NCBI GenBank assembly: GCA_023055355.1
Contig: JALJCS010000006.1
Coordinates: forward strand, 32,122,501-32,186,500
Source: Agelaius tricolor
Taxonomy: Eukaryota > Chordata > Aves > Passeriformes > Icteridae
DNA: 64,000 nucleotides
Direction of reading: 5' to 3'
Shown here: in pieces, positions 24,239-36,788 of the stretch
Numbering within the stretch: the stretch's first letter is position 1
Layout of the letters: each line of letters opens with the position of its first letter
Program-made: the position numbers and the translations under genes
Notes under the pieces: model-generated
Told to the model about the DNA's origin: nothing
Seen by the model: only the letters and a program-made list of their open reading frames with translations
The model's database searches: none

Positions 24239-25360
24239 TGTGAGTCACTGGACATTAACAGTTTCATGTGGGTCAAAAACCTTTTGAGTAAACTGTAACT
24301 TCCAGGGCTTTGAAAATATTTAACTTCCTCCTGAGGTTGGAGCCCAGCAACACCCTGAGCTGGACCTGTCCTTGGACATGATTTTCTGCAGTGCCCTGCA
24401 GTTGTGCAGCAGCTGAATGCATGCACAGCAACACATCCTGCATGGCCCATTATTTCTGAAAAAGTCAGGGTGCAGAGGGTTGAGCTAAAAATCATAGTGG
24501 ATAACCAGGAAAGGAAAAAAATACTTAATGATTTTCTAGGAATTGAGATTTGAATCTTACTGTAAATGAGGGAGAAAAAGAGAGAGAGGGAGGGAGGAGG
24601 ACATCTCTCTAAGTCTACAAGAATAAATATCCTCCAGAGCTTTCAGAACCTCCTCTCTCAATATGAATTCATTACCTTATTTACAACAAAAATACTGTAT
24701 TATGACATATACTCTAAACATAGTATATAATACATGGGCCACTGTACACCCCAATCCAGTTATCTGGATCAGTGCTGTAATTCATTTGGGTAAGGGCCAA
24801 ATGACTTGGGAAACAGATGTCGATTTCATTTAGATAGTTTTTGGGTTATTGTTCCCTGTCTGTTTAAAAATATTAAGTTAATTAGATTTTAAGATATAGC
24901 ATGCCTCTTTGTGATTTTAATTAAAAATTGTGTTGAATACATGTTAATTTCCTGCCTTCTTCCTAAGAGAAAGAAGGAAAATAAAAACTCTCAATATAGA
25001 AAATCTTTTTCTGTGTGTGATTTTAAAGCAGTGTGTGTGAATGAAACGACCTTTCTAAATAAGCTTGCAAATTTATAATTGCAGATGACAACAAATTTGC
25101 AGGAGTCTCTCTGAAGTTTGATTAGTAAGACTGCAAACTTTGTATAGTTCTCTTCAGTTGTGACTTATTTTTTGGAATGGATGAAGATCAGATTTGCAGC
25201 AATGGAATTCATAGCAGCTATACCTCATTGAACAAGTGTGTGTACAAAGAGCACTGTGCTTTAGTTGTTGCTTTCCTAAAGTTAATTTTGTTTTCCATCT
25301 GTTCCTTATCTGATAATCAAGAGTATAATGAGACTGGCTGTATCAAAGCTTTCTGAAGGC

Positions 25361-25673
25361 AAGGTGCCAAGAGGAAGGAGTCAGGATTATTTTGGTTGTG
25401 CTGAGCAATAGGATGAGAGGCAATGGGCAGACACCAGAGCACAGGAGTTCCACCTGAACATATGTGAAAACTTTACTGTGAGGGTTAACCTGCACTGGAA
25501 CAAGCTGTCCAGAGATTGTGAGACTGTGGAGTCTTCCTCACTGGAGATACTCAAAAGCCATCTGGACCAACTCCAGAATAATATGCTCTAGGGGGCCCTG
25601 AAGTAGCGAGAGGGTTGGACTAGGTGACCTCCAGAGGTTCCTCCCAGCCTGAGCCATGGTGTGAGTCTGTGTG
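25361..25673 (+). mobile_element. CR1 LINE 3' fragment
   Basis: Forward CR1 3' end including the last part of ORF2 and the tail. The block GGTGCCAAGAGGAAGGAGTCAGGATTATTTTGGTTGTGCTGAGCAATAGGATGAGAGGCAATGGGCAG translates across a conserved segment ending in SNRMRGNGQ. It is followed by CACAGGAGTTCCACCTGAACAT and CTTTACTGTGAGGGT. The tail reads GAGGGTTGGACTAGGTGACCTCCAGAGGTTCCTCCCAGCC and ends near GTGAGTCTGTG. It is truncated at the 5' side and interrupted by stops. Confidence 0.95.
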
Positions 25674-28491
25674 AAAGGCATGCAGCAAGTTTCTCTACCC
25701 CAATGAAAAGACATAATAAGTGTTAAATGTCCACTATAAACATTTTTATCATCCTACATTGTTACTTTCAAAATCACCATTTCTTCTATTAACCATTCTT
25801 TACTAAACTGGGTTTTTTTGAGTATCACAGTTCTAAGTTTTTACATTCTGATCTCACTATCAAATCAATTTTGTCTCTAAGTTATTGTGATCTCCAACAG
25901 ATCCACCAAATAATTTAGATTCTACTTTCTTAAAAATATCCCAACAAATGTTTCCATAGATTTTTGTAGGTTCCTTTTAAACAGAGGTGATTCTGTGTAG
26001 CAAGACCAAATGAAGTTTTGTTCACAATATGTGTCAAGAAACTCAAAACATAATCTCATCTATTTCCCACTGGAGTGGCCCCATTAATATTTCACCTTAA
26101 TGGTCACGTGCATATTGATGCTCTTCTGGCCAGGATTAACAGGCCTTTCTTACCACATGCCATTTGAAGCACATTCCTGCCATGACCTATTTGGTACTGG
26201 GATAGGAGGGCTAGCTGCAAACTGAAGCACAAGACCACTCACCACAGCCACTGTGGTTGTGGAGTGAGCCTGTGGTCTATCTGCCAGCCAGTTTGAGTCC
26301 TTGCTGACATAAAAAACAGGACTCCTGTGGCCTCTTGGGTTCCAGAAGCTTCCTGGAGAAGGTGTCTCACCCTGTCATGCCTGTCAGGCAAAGAATTTCT
26401 TCTTTTGTTTTCTCTCAGGCTAAGCCCCAATGCTACATAGTGATGCTATTGTCAAATGTAAAATCTTGAACACTTTCACCGAGACACAGGGAGGACTTTG
26501 GTTAAAAGCATGGAGTGAATTCCCATATTATCATTAGCACAGGTGCTGCTAACCCCATGTGAGGCTCACAACAGCTCATAGATGCTGACTTTAACCATCA
26601 CTAAAACATGTGTCTTAAGCCACCTGAGGAATGAAATAAAAAGTGTGAAAATATCTACCAGAGCAAAGATAACCCTCAGAGACAAATCCAGGATGTTCTG
26701 TAGTCTCAAGTAATGGTACTTTCAACTTGTTGTTGATCTCTAACACAGAAGTGCTACACCTGAGATGGGAGGGACTCGACATCAGAGGGTTACCAGAGGG
26801 TTACTAATTCTTTACATCATTTTAATGTAACCCAATATATACAGTTGCACATTACATAAAAATCTGGGGTTTTTTACTGGATATTTGATAACCTCTCCAT
26901 GCTACTGGTCATTACTTTTTTCCTTCTAGGTGAAGCAGATGAGATTTGGAAGAGGAAAGTTGCTTTCAGCAGCAGAAGATAGAGTTCTCTGAAGTAACAA
27001 ACCCCGGTGCTTCCTGCTGCTGCAATTACCATAGAAACAGAAATGCCACTTACACTCCTCTCCCTGCTTTGTAATGAAATATTGCTACTTGAGGGGATTT
27101 AGAGGGTTGCCAAGGCCTTGATCCTGCCGGGTGCTGAACATCTCTGGTGAGGTGCTGGAACCCTGGTTCTTAAGATATTTACATATATCACATCTATTGA
27201 TTTTCAAAACCAAAAGAAGCTTGAAGTAAAAAGGCTTCTGAGGATGTGAGCATCGCATGTTTTTTAATTCTTGCTGAAAGGGCTGAGGGTTTAGTACTTA
27301 ATTCATTTCCCCTTGCTACTGTGTGGGACTTCTGCTGTTGAAACAGTGATAGGTCTGGTCTCCTCATAGGTCTGTTGGTGTTTATCTGAGGTTAGAACAG
27401 GTCACAAGGCAGCCACTGATGTGGCACAGACAAATGTCAGTGTAGCCCTGAACACCTTGGTTTAACTTACTATTTTCATCTGCTTATTTTAATTCTATCC
27501 AATCAAGTGGCTGAAGCATTTTATGTTCCTTAATTACCGCTGAAGGTACCAGAAACTATCCAGAGCAAGTGGCCAGATAACTGTCTACAACTTAAATAAA
27601 ATTTGGATATTTCTTAGATCTACAAAGGGATCTAATTTTTTACAGAGAAAGGAAACTAGGACAATAATAATTAAAGTAATATTTACTCCTTAATAAATGC
27701 CTATTTTTATACTGGTGTTAGAGGTTAACAGCACTGTTATTTACTCCTCTGCCAAAAAGTACTGAGGGATATGAAATGTAGCAGCCAATAAAGCTGAGCC
27801 GTCAGATAAATAACATTCATATTACTCTCTGACAAATTCTTTTCCTACATGGGGATATAAATAACACTAAGAAAGCTGTTCCTACATTACAAGTTTACTG
27901 ATGTGTAAAATGTAATTTTAAAAAGAGCCCAAAGCACCAGGAGTGTGACTCGCTGTAACATGATCTATAGGAAGGGTTATGTGGCACATCTAACACCTGT
28001 GAGGAGATGAAACTGGGGAAGTGAGACATCTCTGTGAAGGTGGGATGCAGCCCTGAGGTGGAAAAAATAGAAAGAGCAACTCTCATTCAGAGAAGCAATG
28101 ATAGCTTTATGCACTGAGCAAGGCTTCGGAATAATAACAGTAATGTTTCTGTTTCTGTGGCCACAGTTCTCAAAGGGATGGATTGGCCAGGAACTGCCAG
28201 ACTCTCAGAGGGAAATTGCATTGCATTTATGTTCAGAAAACAGAGGATGTGATGAGCTCCTGGTGCAACACAGGAGATTTACCTCTGAGGGGTTTCTTTT
28301 CCATGAGCACCCAGGCTGCATCTTCTCAGCAACAAATGGCCACAAAGAGGGACACAAGAGTGCCAAATTGTCTTACCTCAGGAAAATACTTGGTTGGTTC
28401 ATCCCCTTGAAAGTGAGAAAGAGTGCTTCTTTTTACAATGGGTTTTGGAATGACTCAGTAAGAAGAGAGATATGGGCAGGTATGTAGGTAG

Positions 28492-28509
28492 GCAGATTAG
28501 ATAGATAGG

Positions 28510-28553
<44 letters not shown>

Positions 28554-28558
28554 CAGAC
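28492..28558 (+). repeat. (AGAT)n microsatellite, 10 perfect units
   Basis: There are ten perfect AGAT units at 28511-28550, with interrupted AGAT/AGGT units before them and two AGAC units after. The imperfect flanks and pure core are typical of a long-lived, length-variable tetranucleotide repeat. Confidence 0.97.
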
Positions 28559-31500
28559 AAACTGGAATGTGTTTTCTAAACTAAACATACTGGCATTCGA
28601 ATAAATTACTGGCACTAGAAAAAGTGATGTGGAAAATGGCAGCATGCATGAAATGAGTGTTGGGGACAAGAAAGAAATGGAGAAGTGTTCTTCAATGTTG
28701 TCAGTGCTTCATGCAAATATGTTCCTTTACATCATGTGTGATGGAAAAAAAAAGGAATTGCTTCTTCCAGGAGAACTGTACCATTTCTTTTAATTACTCT
28801 GTCTTTAATTTCTCTACTGTCCACTTTTGGAAGCCTTTCTTTGTGATGCTTTGGATATGAAACTCTGTTGCCTGAACTACTTACCATGGAGAACACTGAA
28901 AATCAGTGAAATCTTCAGCCTCTTCTAATATAGAGCATTAAAACTAAATTCATACCACTATGATGGAGAGGCTCTGCAGGCCATCCTGTGCACTCCTTTT
29001 CCTTCTGTGCCTGTCTGGGGAGAGCCAGAACAGGGCAGGAGGCACGAGTGCCCCTCAGACCCACCTCTTCCCTGCTGTGGAGAGCTGAGCTGTTTGACAT
29101 TCCTGCAGCTCCAGAGGAGATCTGGGGGGTGGCTATGCATCCTACTTGAAGGGCTATACAGGATAATCCTGTATATGACTGTTTCTAGCAGGTTTTATTT
29201 TGGATTTTTACTCAATTTTACTCAATTAGTGCGTATTGAGTAATTACATCCCACACACAGTCTCAGGTATGCATTGCCATTTGCTGTATTTTTTGCTGCT
29301 TTGTGCCATCAGAAAAAGTTTTTATATTGTGTTGCCTATCAATAAGTACAAAATATAAAATTTTCAGTTTCCTGAAAATCTGGTTTGGGAAATGTCAGTC
29401 TCATCTAATGTTTGCTGCAGTAAGTGGTCCTCTCTGTTATCACCAATCAAAGACCCCAGGAACACCTCCTCAGTGCCTGCCTTTCATAGGGAAGAGAGAG
29501 AGGTGAAAGAAGGACAGAGAGAAAAAAGAAGGGTGGGCTGTCAGCTCAGCTATTGATCTGAGCCTGGCTGTTGCTGAGGTGGATGACTGTTTGTGAATAG
29601 TCCTGGATTTTGCGTTTTTAATGAGAGATAATAAAAAGATAATTTAGGGTTACTGTTCATTATATTAATACTTCAAAACTTCTTGGAAATATTATGCTAA
29701 TATTTTTCATTCTGTTTCCAGAACAATTGTATATATATCCTCTTGCTGAACTCCAAATGAACATCCTCAGAGCATTAACAAGCACACAAAGAAATAAAAA
29801 TAGGAAAGGCATTTCTAAACTGCCAGAAATGTCTTTGTCCAGCTAGGAAAAATTGCAGCACAAATCAAAACAGGCAGAGTTTTTAATCTGTACCAGCATA
29901 ATGACAGGAATAAGCAAGTGCACTGATATTTTGGACTAAATGTGTAAGTAATACATTTCAATCAGATCTCAACACTATAGGATCATTTAGATGTGAGTGC
30001 AAAAATGTCCCTTCAGACTGTTCCTTACTAATGGCAAAAGCATTTTTGTAATCCAAACAATGTTATGCTGTCTTCTTCAGTAAAATAAAGAAATTACTGA
30101 AATTAATAATAATTAAAGATATATGGGAAAGTATGTCTGCAGAGTATTGAGACCTTTCTAATTTCTTTCAAAATGTGTTTCAGACTTGGTATCTGCCATA
30201 ATCAAAAGGATAAATTTTGCCGACATTATGAATATATCCATTTGGGAAGTCAAAACAAGTATGATTTAGATCTGGCTTTTGTCATAGATAAATAGTTCTT
30301 TTTGTAGTGAGCCTGGAGCACTTAAAGCAACCCAGCAAAGTCCAATGAAGTGCCAACTCAAGCCAGGAACATTATTATTTATTGTCAGTTAGGACCTTCA
30401 TCACTTACAGACATCACTGGAAATATTACTGGTGATTGATACTGATGGCAATGATGATTACTCTTGCAATAAGCTTAATTAAAATAATGAAGTACTGTTG
30501 CACAGAACTTGGTTGTTGCCCAGGCAGGATAATGTATAAGCAGCACAAGGAAGTCATCAGCTCAGAGTGCTTCATATTTCAAGTGTGACATTGCTAGGGA
30601 AGCAAAAAGGCATTGTGTGCCATTTCTCCACTATTTCTGCTCCATCTCCTATGTGTATGCATACACAAATAATTGCTGGAATACACACTGCAGAGATTGC
30701 CTTTCAGATATTAATCCTGACTCTCTCCCTTAATGAAGTGTAGATTGGTCATAGTGGTGGTATTGCTGTTTTTATAACATGCTGCAAGCCTCTGAGAAAT
30801 TCTGATTTCCTTTACTCTTCAGGGAGCTCTTCTCTGACTATTTAGTTGTGGCAGTTTAATTGATCTTCACCTGCCACAGAGTAGCCCATGCAATCAAAGG
30901 TTATAAGGGACCTGGAGAGAGGAGAGCAATTTCTGGCCTCTCTTGTTCTAGGTAGTAAATGCCAGCAAAACCCCCCAAGCACTAAGGTGTAACATCATCT
31001 CATTATTCTGTTCTATTCTATTAGCTGTGTATTTAAGAGCCCAGAATATAGATGTAAACTCTAAACCTTCCAGGCTAGCTGAGCTGATCTCAGACCCAAG
31101 TCTCCCACAGCACAGGAAACAGCAATAAAGATCATGGGCAGCTCCAGTTTCAGAGCAGGAAGATCTGCATTTATACATCCCCCCATATTAAAGGCTTTTT
31201 GAATAAGGTTAATTAAGCTGGTATACAGTATAAACATTTAGGGGCAAGTTAATTATAAGGGATTTTATAACATTATTCTATTTTTCTTTGGCATGGCCCA
31301 AAAATTCAAAGTTAAGCAGTGATCATATAAAAATAATTTAAAGACTAGCACATCTGTAATATTAGTTAAGACATGGATGCTCATTTAGGAGGAAATTTCA
31401 CAAGAGCTTAGGAAAAAGCCTTTTCTGAGCAGGTAGATGCAACTGTGCAAATCAGGAGCCAAGTCTAGCGTTACCACCACATTGTGCCATTGAGATAGTC

Positions 31501-33126
31501 TAATTTTGGATATTCTGTCTCTTGTCCTTTTCCATTTCCAGGTCAAAGATTGATGATGCTTAATATAATTTTGCCTGGAAGTTTGTAGCTTGTCCCTTTG
31601 CCTGTCCATAGCTTATGAAAAATACCAAGTATTTGTTTTCCTTCCCTGCTACTTTCCACTTACTTTAATTCACTGAGCACTTCCCTTTGTACTCACACCT
31701 CTATTTTGAATATAACCTTTCTCTTGAATGAGAAAATACTGTAAAGCTAAGCACTATCTTGTATAAATTACATGCCCTGCAAGTGAAAAGGAAGAGACAG
31801 GTGATGTCCAGATGAAGCAGAAAGGGCACAACTTAGGCACTTGTGTTACTCATACAGACCTGCAGATTCCTCCAGCACAGCTGAGGATGCATCCTCACCC
31901 TTCCAGTTGCTCCAGCCACCACTGCTCCAGTACCACCAGTGCTCTCTTGATTTATGCCAATAAATTATTTTGTCTGAATAGATTATATTTTCTCATTAGT
32001 TAAGCCTGTATCCCATCTCTGTTAAGAGGAAGGGAACCACAAAAGAGATATGCAATCAGCTCAGTAGTGGTGGTTGTAAAACTGGTTTCACATAAGATGA
32101 TATCAGGGTTTGAATTTTCTTGTGCATACCGAGAAGGTATATTTGCCTTTTCAATGAGGTGTTTTGCCTGCTAAACATCCCATAAAATGCCAATTGCAGA
32201 GTGGGAAACCACCTGAATCCTCTCTTACAGTTGTTACAGGCAATTATAGAGATTGAGGTCTAATATTTCTTAAAGAAGGAATAGTTCAACTAACACAGAT
32301 GTGTTTGGCTAAGCATCCTATTTTCAATAGAGGCTGACTTTTTCAGAAGGTGCATTTGACCGAAATTTTCAGAATAGTAAAATGCCTGTGGCTTTATGTT
32401 TTCATATACCACCAAGAAACTGTGAAAAACGTTGCCCTGTTTAGGCCATTTGACAAACTTACAGGAAAATGCACTCTGCAATAGTTTCTAAAGAATTAAA
32501 TCATGAATGGAGCAGCAGAGAGACACCAGAAGAGAAAGAGGATGGTGTGGGTGTCGGTGTGAGTGTGCCCTAAGAGAAGAGAATTACACAGAGGAGAGAG
32601 AAAGAGAGAGTTTGAGATAAGCAAGAATAAAAAGTCTATTTGGATGAAAGTAAAGAAAATCCATCAAATCAACTAAAACTTGAAAGGTTTGAGCTGGTAT
32701 GACTAATGTGTGGGGAAAAAATTCCTAATTGATATAAAGCAACTCAGTGCTTAAGACTAGAAATCTGTGGGGCATACAAAGCAAAACAGCTCTGGGTGCT
32801 CACTTTTAAGTAAATGTGTTTAAGTGCTCTATTGAAAAGAATAAAATAGGCAAATTTTAAATGTATTCCTTCACAGGAAAGTGGTGCATGTTATAAAAAC
32901 TAAGTCTTCAAAGAGTTTCCACAGAGAAAGTAGTCCTTCCTTCAAAACATTCAAACACAGAAAAATTGTAAATTTTCCTTTCAAACCCTAAATGTGTCTA
33001 TGCAGACATGCTATTCATAACCTGAATTCCTTCCTTTCAATGTTGATTCACCAGTTTTGTCAGAAATATAGTAAAGCAAGGAGTCTCAAAATGTGCCATC
33101 ATACCTCAGAGGGAGATCCCGGTGTA

Positions 33127-33158
33127 AAATACATGGACCCATGTTAAATACATGGACC
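33127..33158 (+). repeat. 13-bp direct repeat, period 19
   Basis: AAATACATGGACC occurs at 33127-33139 and 33146-33158, separated by CATGTT. It looks like a small local duplication. Confidence 0.8.
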
Positions 33159-34334
33159 AGTTAGGGAGTTAAGGAGAGAAATGAAACATTTCAACCCAGA
33201 AGGCACCTTTGCAATGTTCTTGTTTAATTGTTTCTTGAAGTGCAAGTTTTCAGTTCTGCTGAATGCGTTTTTTAGTGTGAAAAAGAAGATTCTTCAGTAG
33301 AAAACTTTGATGACTAAAATCCCTTTTCCCTAGGTTTGTCAAATTCTTGAAAGTGCTAATTAAAATATCATATTTTCAGTCCTAATGTGTTTTTTTACAC
33401 GCAGATGTAGACCACTGACATTTCATGCACACAGGTCAATAAGAACAATATCTTAGTGTTAAAAATTACCTATCTGTTATGCCTCAAAACATTATTATAA
33501 ATGAATGTGTGTGTGAGGACTATCTAATCATATCTGGTCCTGATCTCACTCTAGCTCTTCTGCAATCACCTGTTAGCACCATCTGAAATAGCAAAAAGAA
33601 AAAGAAAAAAAAAAGAAAACAGGGACTAATCCACTAATCCAGGGACTATTATAATAGCATGGTATAAATCTTCCCAGATTTCTTTTGTTTTTCTAGCTCA
33701 AAAATGACATAACAGATATCAGAGAGCTTGGAAATGGCTAAGAATGATAAGGAGTATGTAAATGCTTCTTATTTTGAGAGGATTTGCATTAAGAAGACGA
33801 ATTTAACAGCTCATAACAAGATACAGCATCATGTCTAGTGTAAAGATAGAGCACACACTTTTGGTTACCCTCTATCCTAACTGAAAAATGAGAGGCAGTC
33901 AGTATAATTAAAGGGCAACTAAACTTTTTATTTCAATTTTTTTTTTTAACAGAGCCTAGCCAGTGTGATACAGGCCCTTGTTTTAGCCAGATATTTAATT
34001 GACTGAAAAAGGAAAGACTGTGTAGCTAGAATGGCTGGCATCATCCTAAATTGAATTTAAAAAAAGAGATTTTTTTCCTAGCCTGCAAATAAAACCCCCA
34101 TGCCCCAGGACAAAACGCAGCCAGTAGACGACAGAGGGCTAACGAGCAGCTTCCCTAACAGAGCAGTTATTCCAGAAGGCCCCAGCTCAGCAGTTCTTCA
34201 GTCCCTAGGAAAACATGTTGAGTGGAAATGTTCAAAGGGGTAGAAAACAATTAGGTGTGCAACTCCCATCCAAAGCTGGGGGAGGAGCAGAGGCGAATGC
34301 CAGACTTCCACCAGGCTGCTGAAAATCTTCCCAT

Positions 34335-34400
34335 GCCTGAAGTTAAGCATGTGCTTAAATGCCTTGGACTTTCACAGCTGAGACAGGACCCTGGATTAGA
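34335..34400. repeat. Possible old amniote palindromic repeat remnant
   Basis: TTAAGCATGTGCTTAA at 34343-34358 is a palindrome (7-bp arms, 2-bp centre) within CTGAAGTTAAGCATGTGCTTAAATGCCTT. The same words, with AAGCACTTAAGCATGTGCTTAA, recur in a dispersed foldback-type repeat I recall from turtles and crocodilians. The identification is by memory of the motif only, and the copy is short. Confidence 0.35.
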
Positions 34401-36736
34401 GCACTCATGGAGTGCATCAAGCATGGGGAGCCCTATGCTGCTGTACAATAAAGCTGAAGTCTCCTTTCCTGTTGTTAATCTCTTTCCTGTCTGTTAGCCT
34501 CAAGGCACAGTGAAGAGTTAATTGATTTTCATCCAGGAAAAGAGGACTTCACTGAAAAGTGCAGTCATGGAATTTTTTATTTTATTTTAAGCACCAGGCA
34601 CACCTGCCAGGCCTCCAATTATTCCTCAGGAGGAGAAAGTCTACTGTTTTTCCTGTGAGGAAACCCTCTGATCCAAGCACTTGTTGGAGGTTTTTCCCTC
34701 ATCTATGCACTGTGTTAATCTGTCTTCCCTTTTAAAACCTAGCTGCTGCTGGAGGTTTTGGGGTTGCCTGTCCTTTTGTGTAAGTGTTTAGTGGCTAAGG
34801 TATTTAACCAGGGAACGATAAAGCCAGGCTAGTTTCCTCCTCAGCTGGGGATGCTAAAAGTCCAAGGAAATGTTCCCTGCAGCCCTGCTGGCTGCCCAGC
34901 AATGAGGAAAAGTCAGATTTTGGTCCCCTTGGGCTGGGCATCCTTCCTGGGGACTAGTCAAGAAAAGGGGAGATTCCTCCACATAGTTTCTCTTTAAAAA
35001 AAGCATTTTGTGGGGGACCTGACCCTGCTGCTGCGTGCTTGGGCTCTGGAATTGCTCAACTGCCTTAGGGAGTGGAGTTGGTGCAAATGTCACATTGGGC
35101 CAAAATAACCCCCAGAGATGCACTGCATTTCTGAGGAGATTTGGAATTTGATGGTTGGGAAGCACCACGAGGAGCCAGCAGCTGAAAGGGGGTGTTCCCA
35201 CCATTTTGTGCAGCAGCATTAGATGTAAGGTTGAACTCCTGCACAGGCTGTTGGAGCTGCACTGGGATTTTTGCCTTTTAGCAAAATCTGGACCATTTTG
35301 GGTAAAACTGAACTGCAAGATCTTCTTTGGGAGAGCACAGAGTGCTCCAGTAACTCAGGGAAACCTACCTGTGCTGGTCTGAAAACACTTCAAGTTGCCC
35401 CCAGACCTGACACAGACAGTGTGGTCATCAGATCTTCAGTAGAAAAAAATTCCCTCTACAGATCCTCTTCTTTTGGATCTCTTTACATGCAGGTGAGGTC
35501 TTAAATATTCCAAATCAGTGTAATTCTTACTAAGGTGGCCTGGTCTTTTAAAATGTTTTTTCTCAGTCACGTTGAGCTCCTACTGCAGAACTCTGACAGA
35601 ATAGTTTTTATAGTATTATGTGAGGAAATTAAACTCATTTCTGAGGCTTGAAATAGCAACGAAAAAAAGCAGGAAAGCAAAAAGTGAAAAATAATTGTGC
35701 TAAATTCAAAGTTGCACAGGAGGCTATAATGGCTTTACATTTTTTAAAATACCAGAACAGGTTCTGTTGTGTGTCTTGTAGCCACTAATGGATTTTAACT
35801 TTATTACTATTCAGTTTTATTGGAACTAATCAGAAGACTGTAGGAATGAAAGGACTCCCAAATTACTGAAACAGTTAATTTTTTTTAAAGCCAGGCTACT
35901 GAAGAGCAAGTTAAAAGGGAGGAGCAGATCAAATCCATGTGTGGGTCATTTAAGAGATCAGTCTCATTTTTGAAATATAGATTATCAAGGATAACATGAA
36001 TTCAGCATTTTAATGTAATATTTCATTCATTGATTCCTTAGGCCAGCAGCACTTGGCTGTAGAGAGATATGTAAAAATGAGTTTTAAAACTTTACCCTCT
36101 TTTAATATTTTATAACCTGTCAAAAGAATCAGTTAGAGGCTCTGTCTTTTCTCAAGTTCTGACATCATGGCAGCAGATCTTCAGCAGAAATGTGTTTTTT
36201 TCATACAACTAAATGGTGGTTGCCATGAAAGCACATGGCAAGTCATGACTCTGAAGAAATTCCTGGGTGAACAGTAGCAAAGGTGAAACGAATGGCTAAC
36301 ACCTGCCAAAGCCTGCATGGAGAGTGCTGATGTCATCAGCAGTGCCATCACTTCACAGGCAAAGCCTCCGCTCGGGTCCTGACAGGTAAGGGCAGGAGGC
36401 TACGACCTTCAAATAGTCTATTTTAAGATGCATTTTCTGTGTGGCCTTTATAAGTCTCACTGAAGCCTGGGCAGGACCCAGCCTTTTACTCATCAGGTCC
36501 TTATTTATGTTTATTTATAAGCTTTTCCATGGACGTCATCTTGTTACTGTGTGAGTGCATTATGTATATTAATGGCCTTGTCCTCAAGCTTTGCTAGGAG
36601 TGATGAAAGAGCAATACCTCGCTCTGACAACAGGGAACAGGGATGCAGGGAGGGGTGAGGTGATGGGCCAAGGTCACACACAGTGCCTTTTGTCCCCTAG
36701 CCTCAGCTTTAACTACTGCTCTTGTTTTTAGATAGG

Positions 36737-36788
36737 TTTACTTAGCTGTTTACTCTCATTTTTGGTTAGATTTACTTAGCTGTTTACT
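36737..36788 (+). repeat. 18-bp direct repeat, period 34
   Basis: TTTACTTAGCTGTTTACT occurs at 36737-36754 and 36771-36788, preceded by ATAGG and TTAGA respectively. It is an exact short duplication in otherwise unique sequence. Confidence 0.85.

Larger units (their letters stand above)
18342..25360. other. Non-coding sequence with small duplications and a microsatellite
   Basis: No gene was recognised in 7 kb. Small direct repeats occur at 19114-19155 and 23749-23832, and a CATC microsatellite at 24188-24238. The minus-strand open frame of 127 codons at 23537-23920 contains the 42-bp duplication in frame and a lysine-rich end, but shows no domain. Purine-rich sequence (GAGAGAGGGAGGGAGGAGG) lies at about 24575-24600. 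Confidence 0.5.

Noticed and set aside
24166..24495. 109-codon minus-strand frame with repeated Met-Asp-Gly-Trp
   Set aside because: The repeated residues are the translation of the ATCC microsatellite; the rest has no domain.
28098..28487. 129-codon open frame, plus strand
   Set aside because: Looked globular at first glance, but no motif is recognised and no acceptor or donor pair frames it convincingly.
34854..35318. 154-codon open frame, minus strand, the joint-longest non-CR1 frame
   Set aside because: No domain or low-complexity pattern matching a known protein. GC is somewhat higher locally, which lengthens chance frames. I also considered an endogenous retroviral LTR or gag piece but found no TG...CA ends, primer site or known motif.
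36655..36705. MIR-like phrase GGTGATGGGCCAAGGTCACACACAGTG
   Set aside because: Matches the MIR core over only about 25 bases with no flanking similarity, so not listed as a feature.
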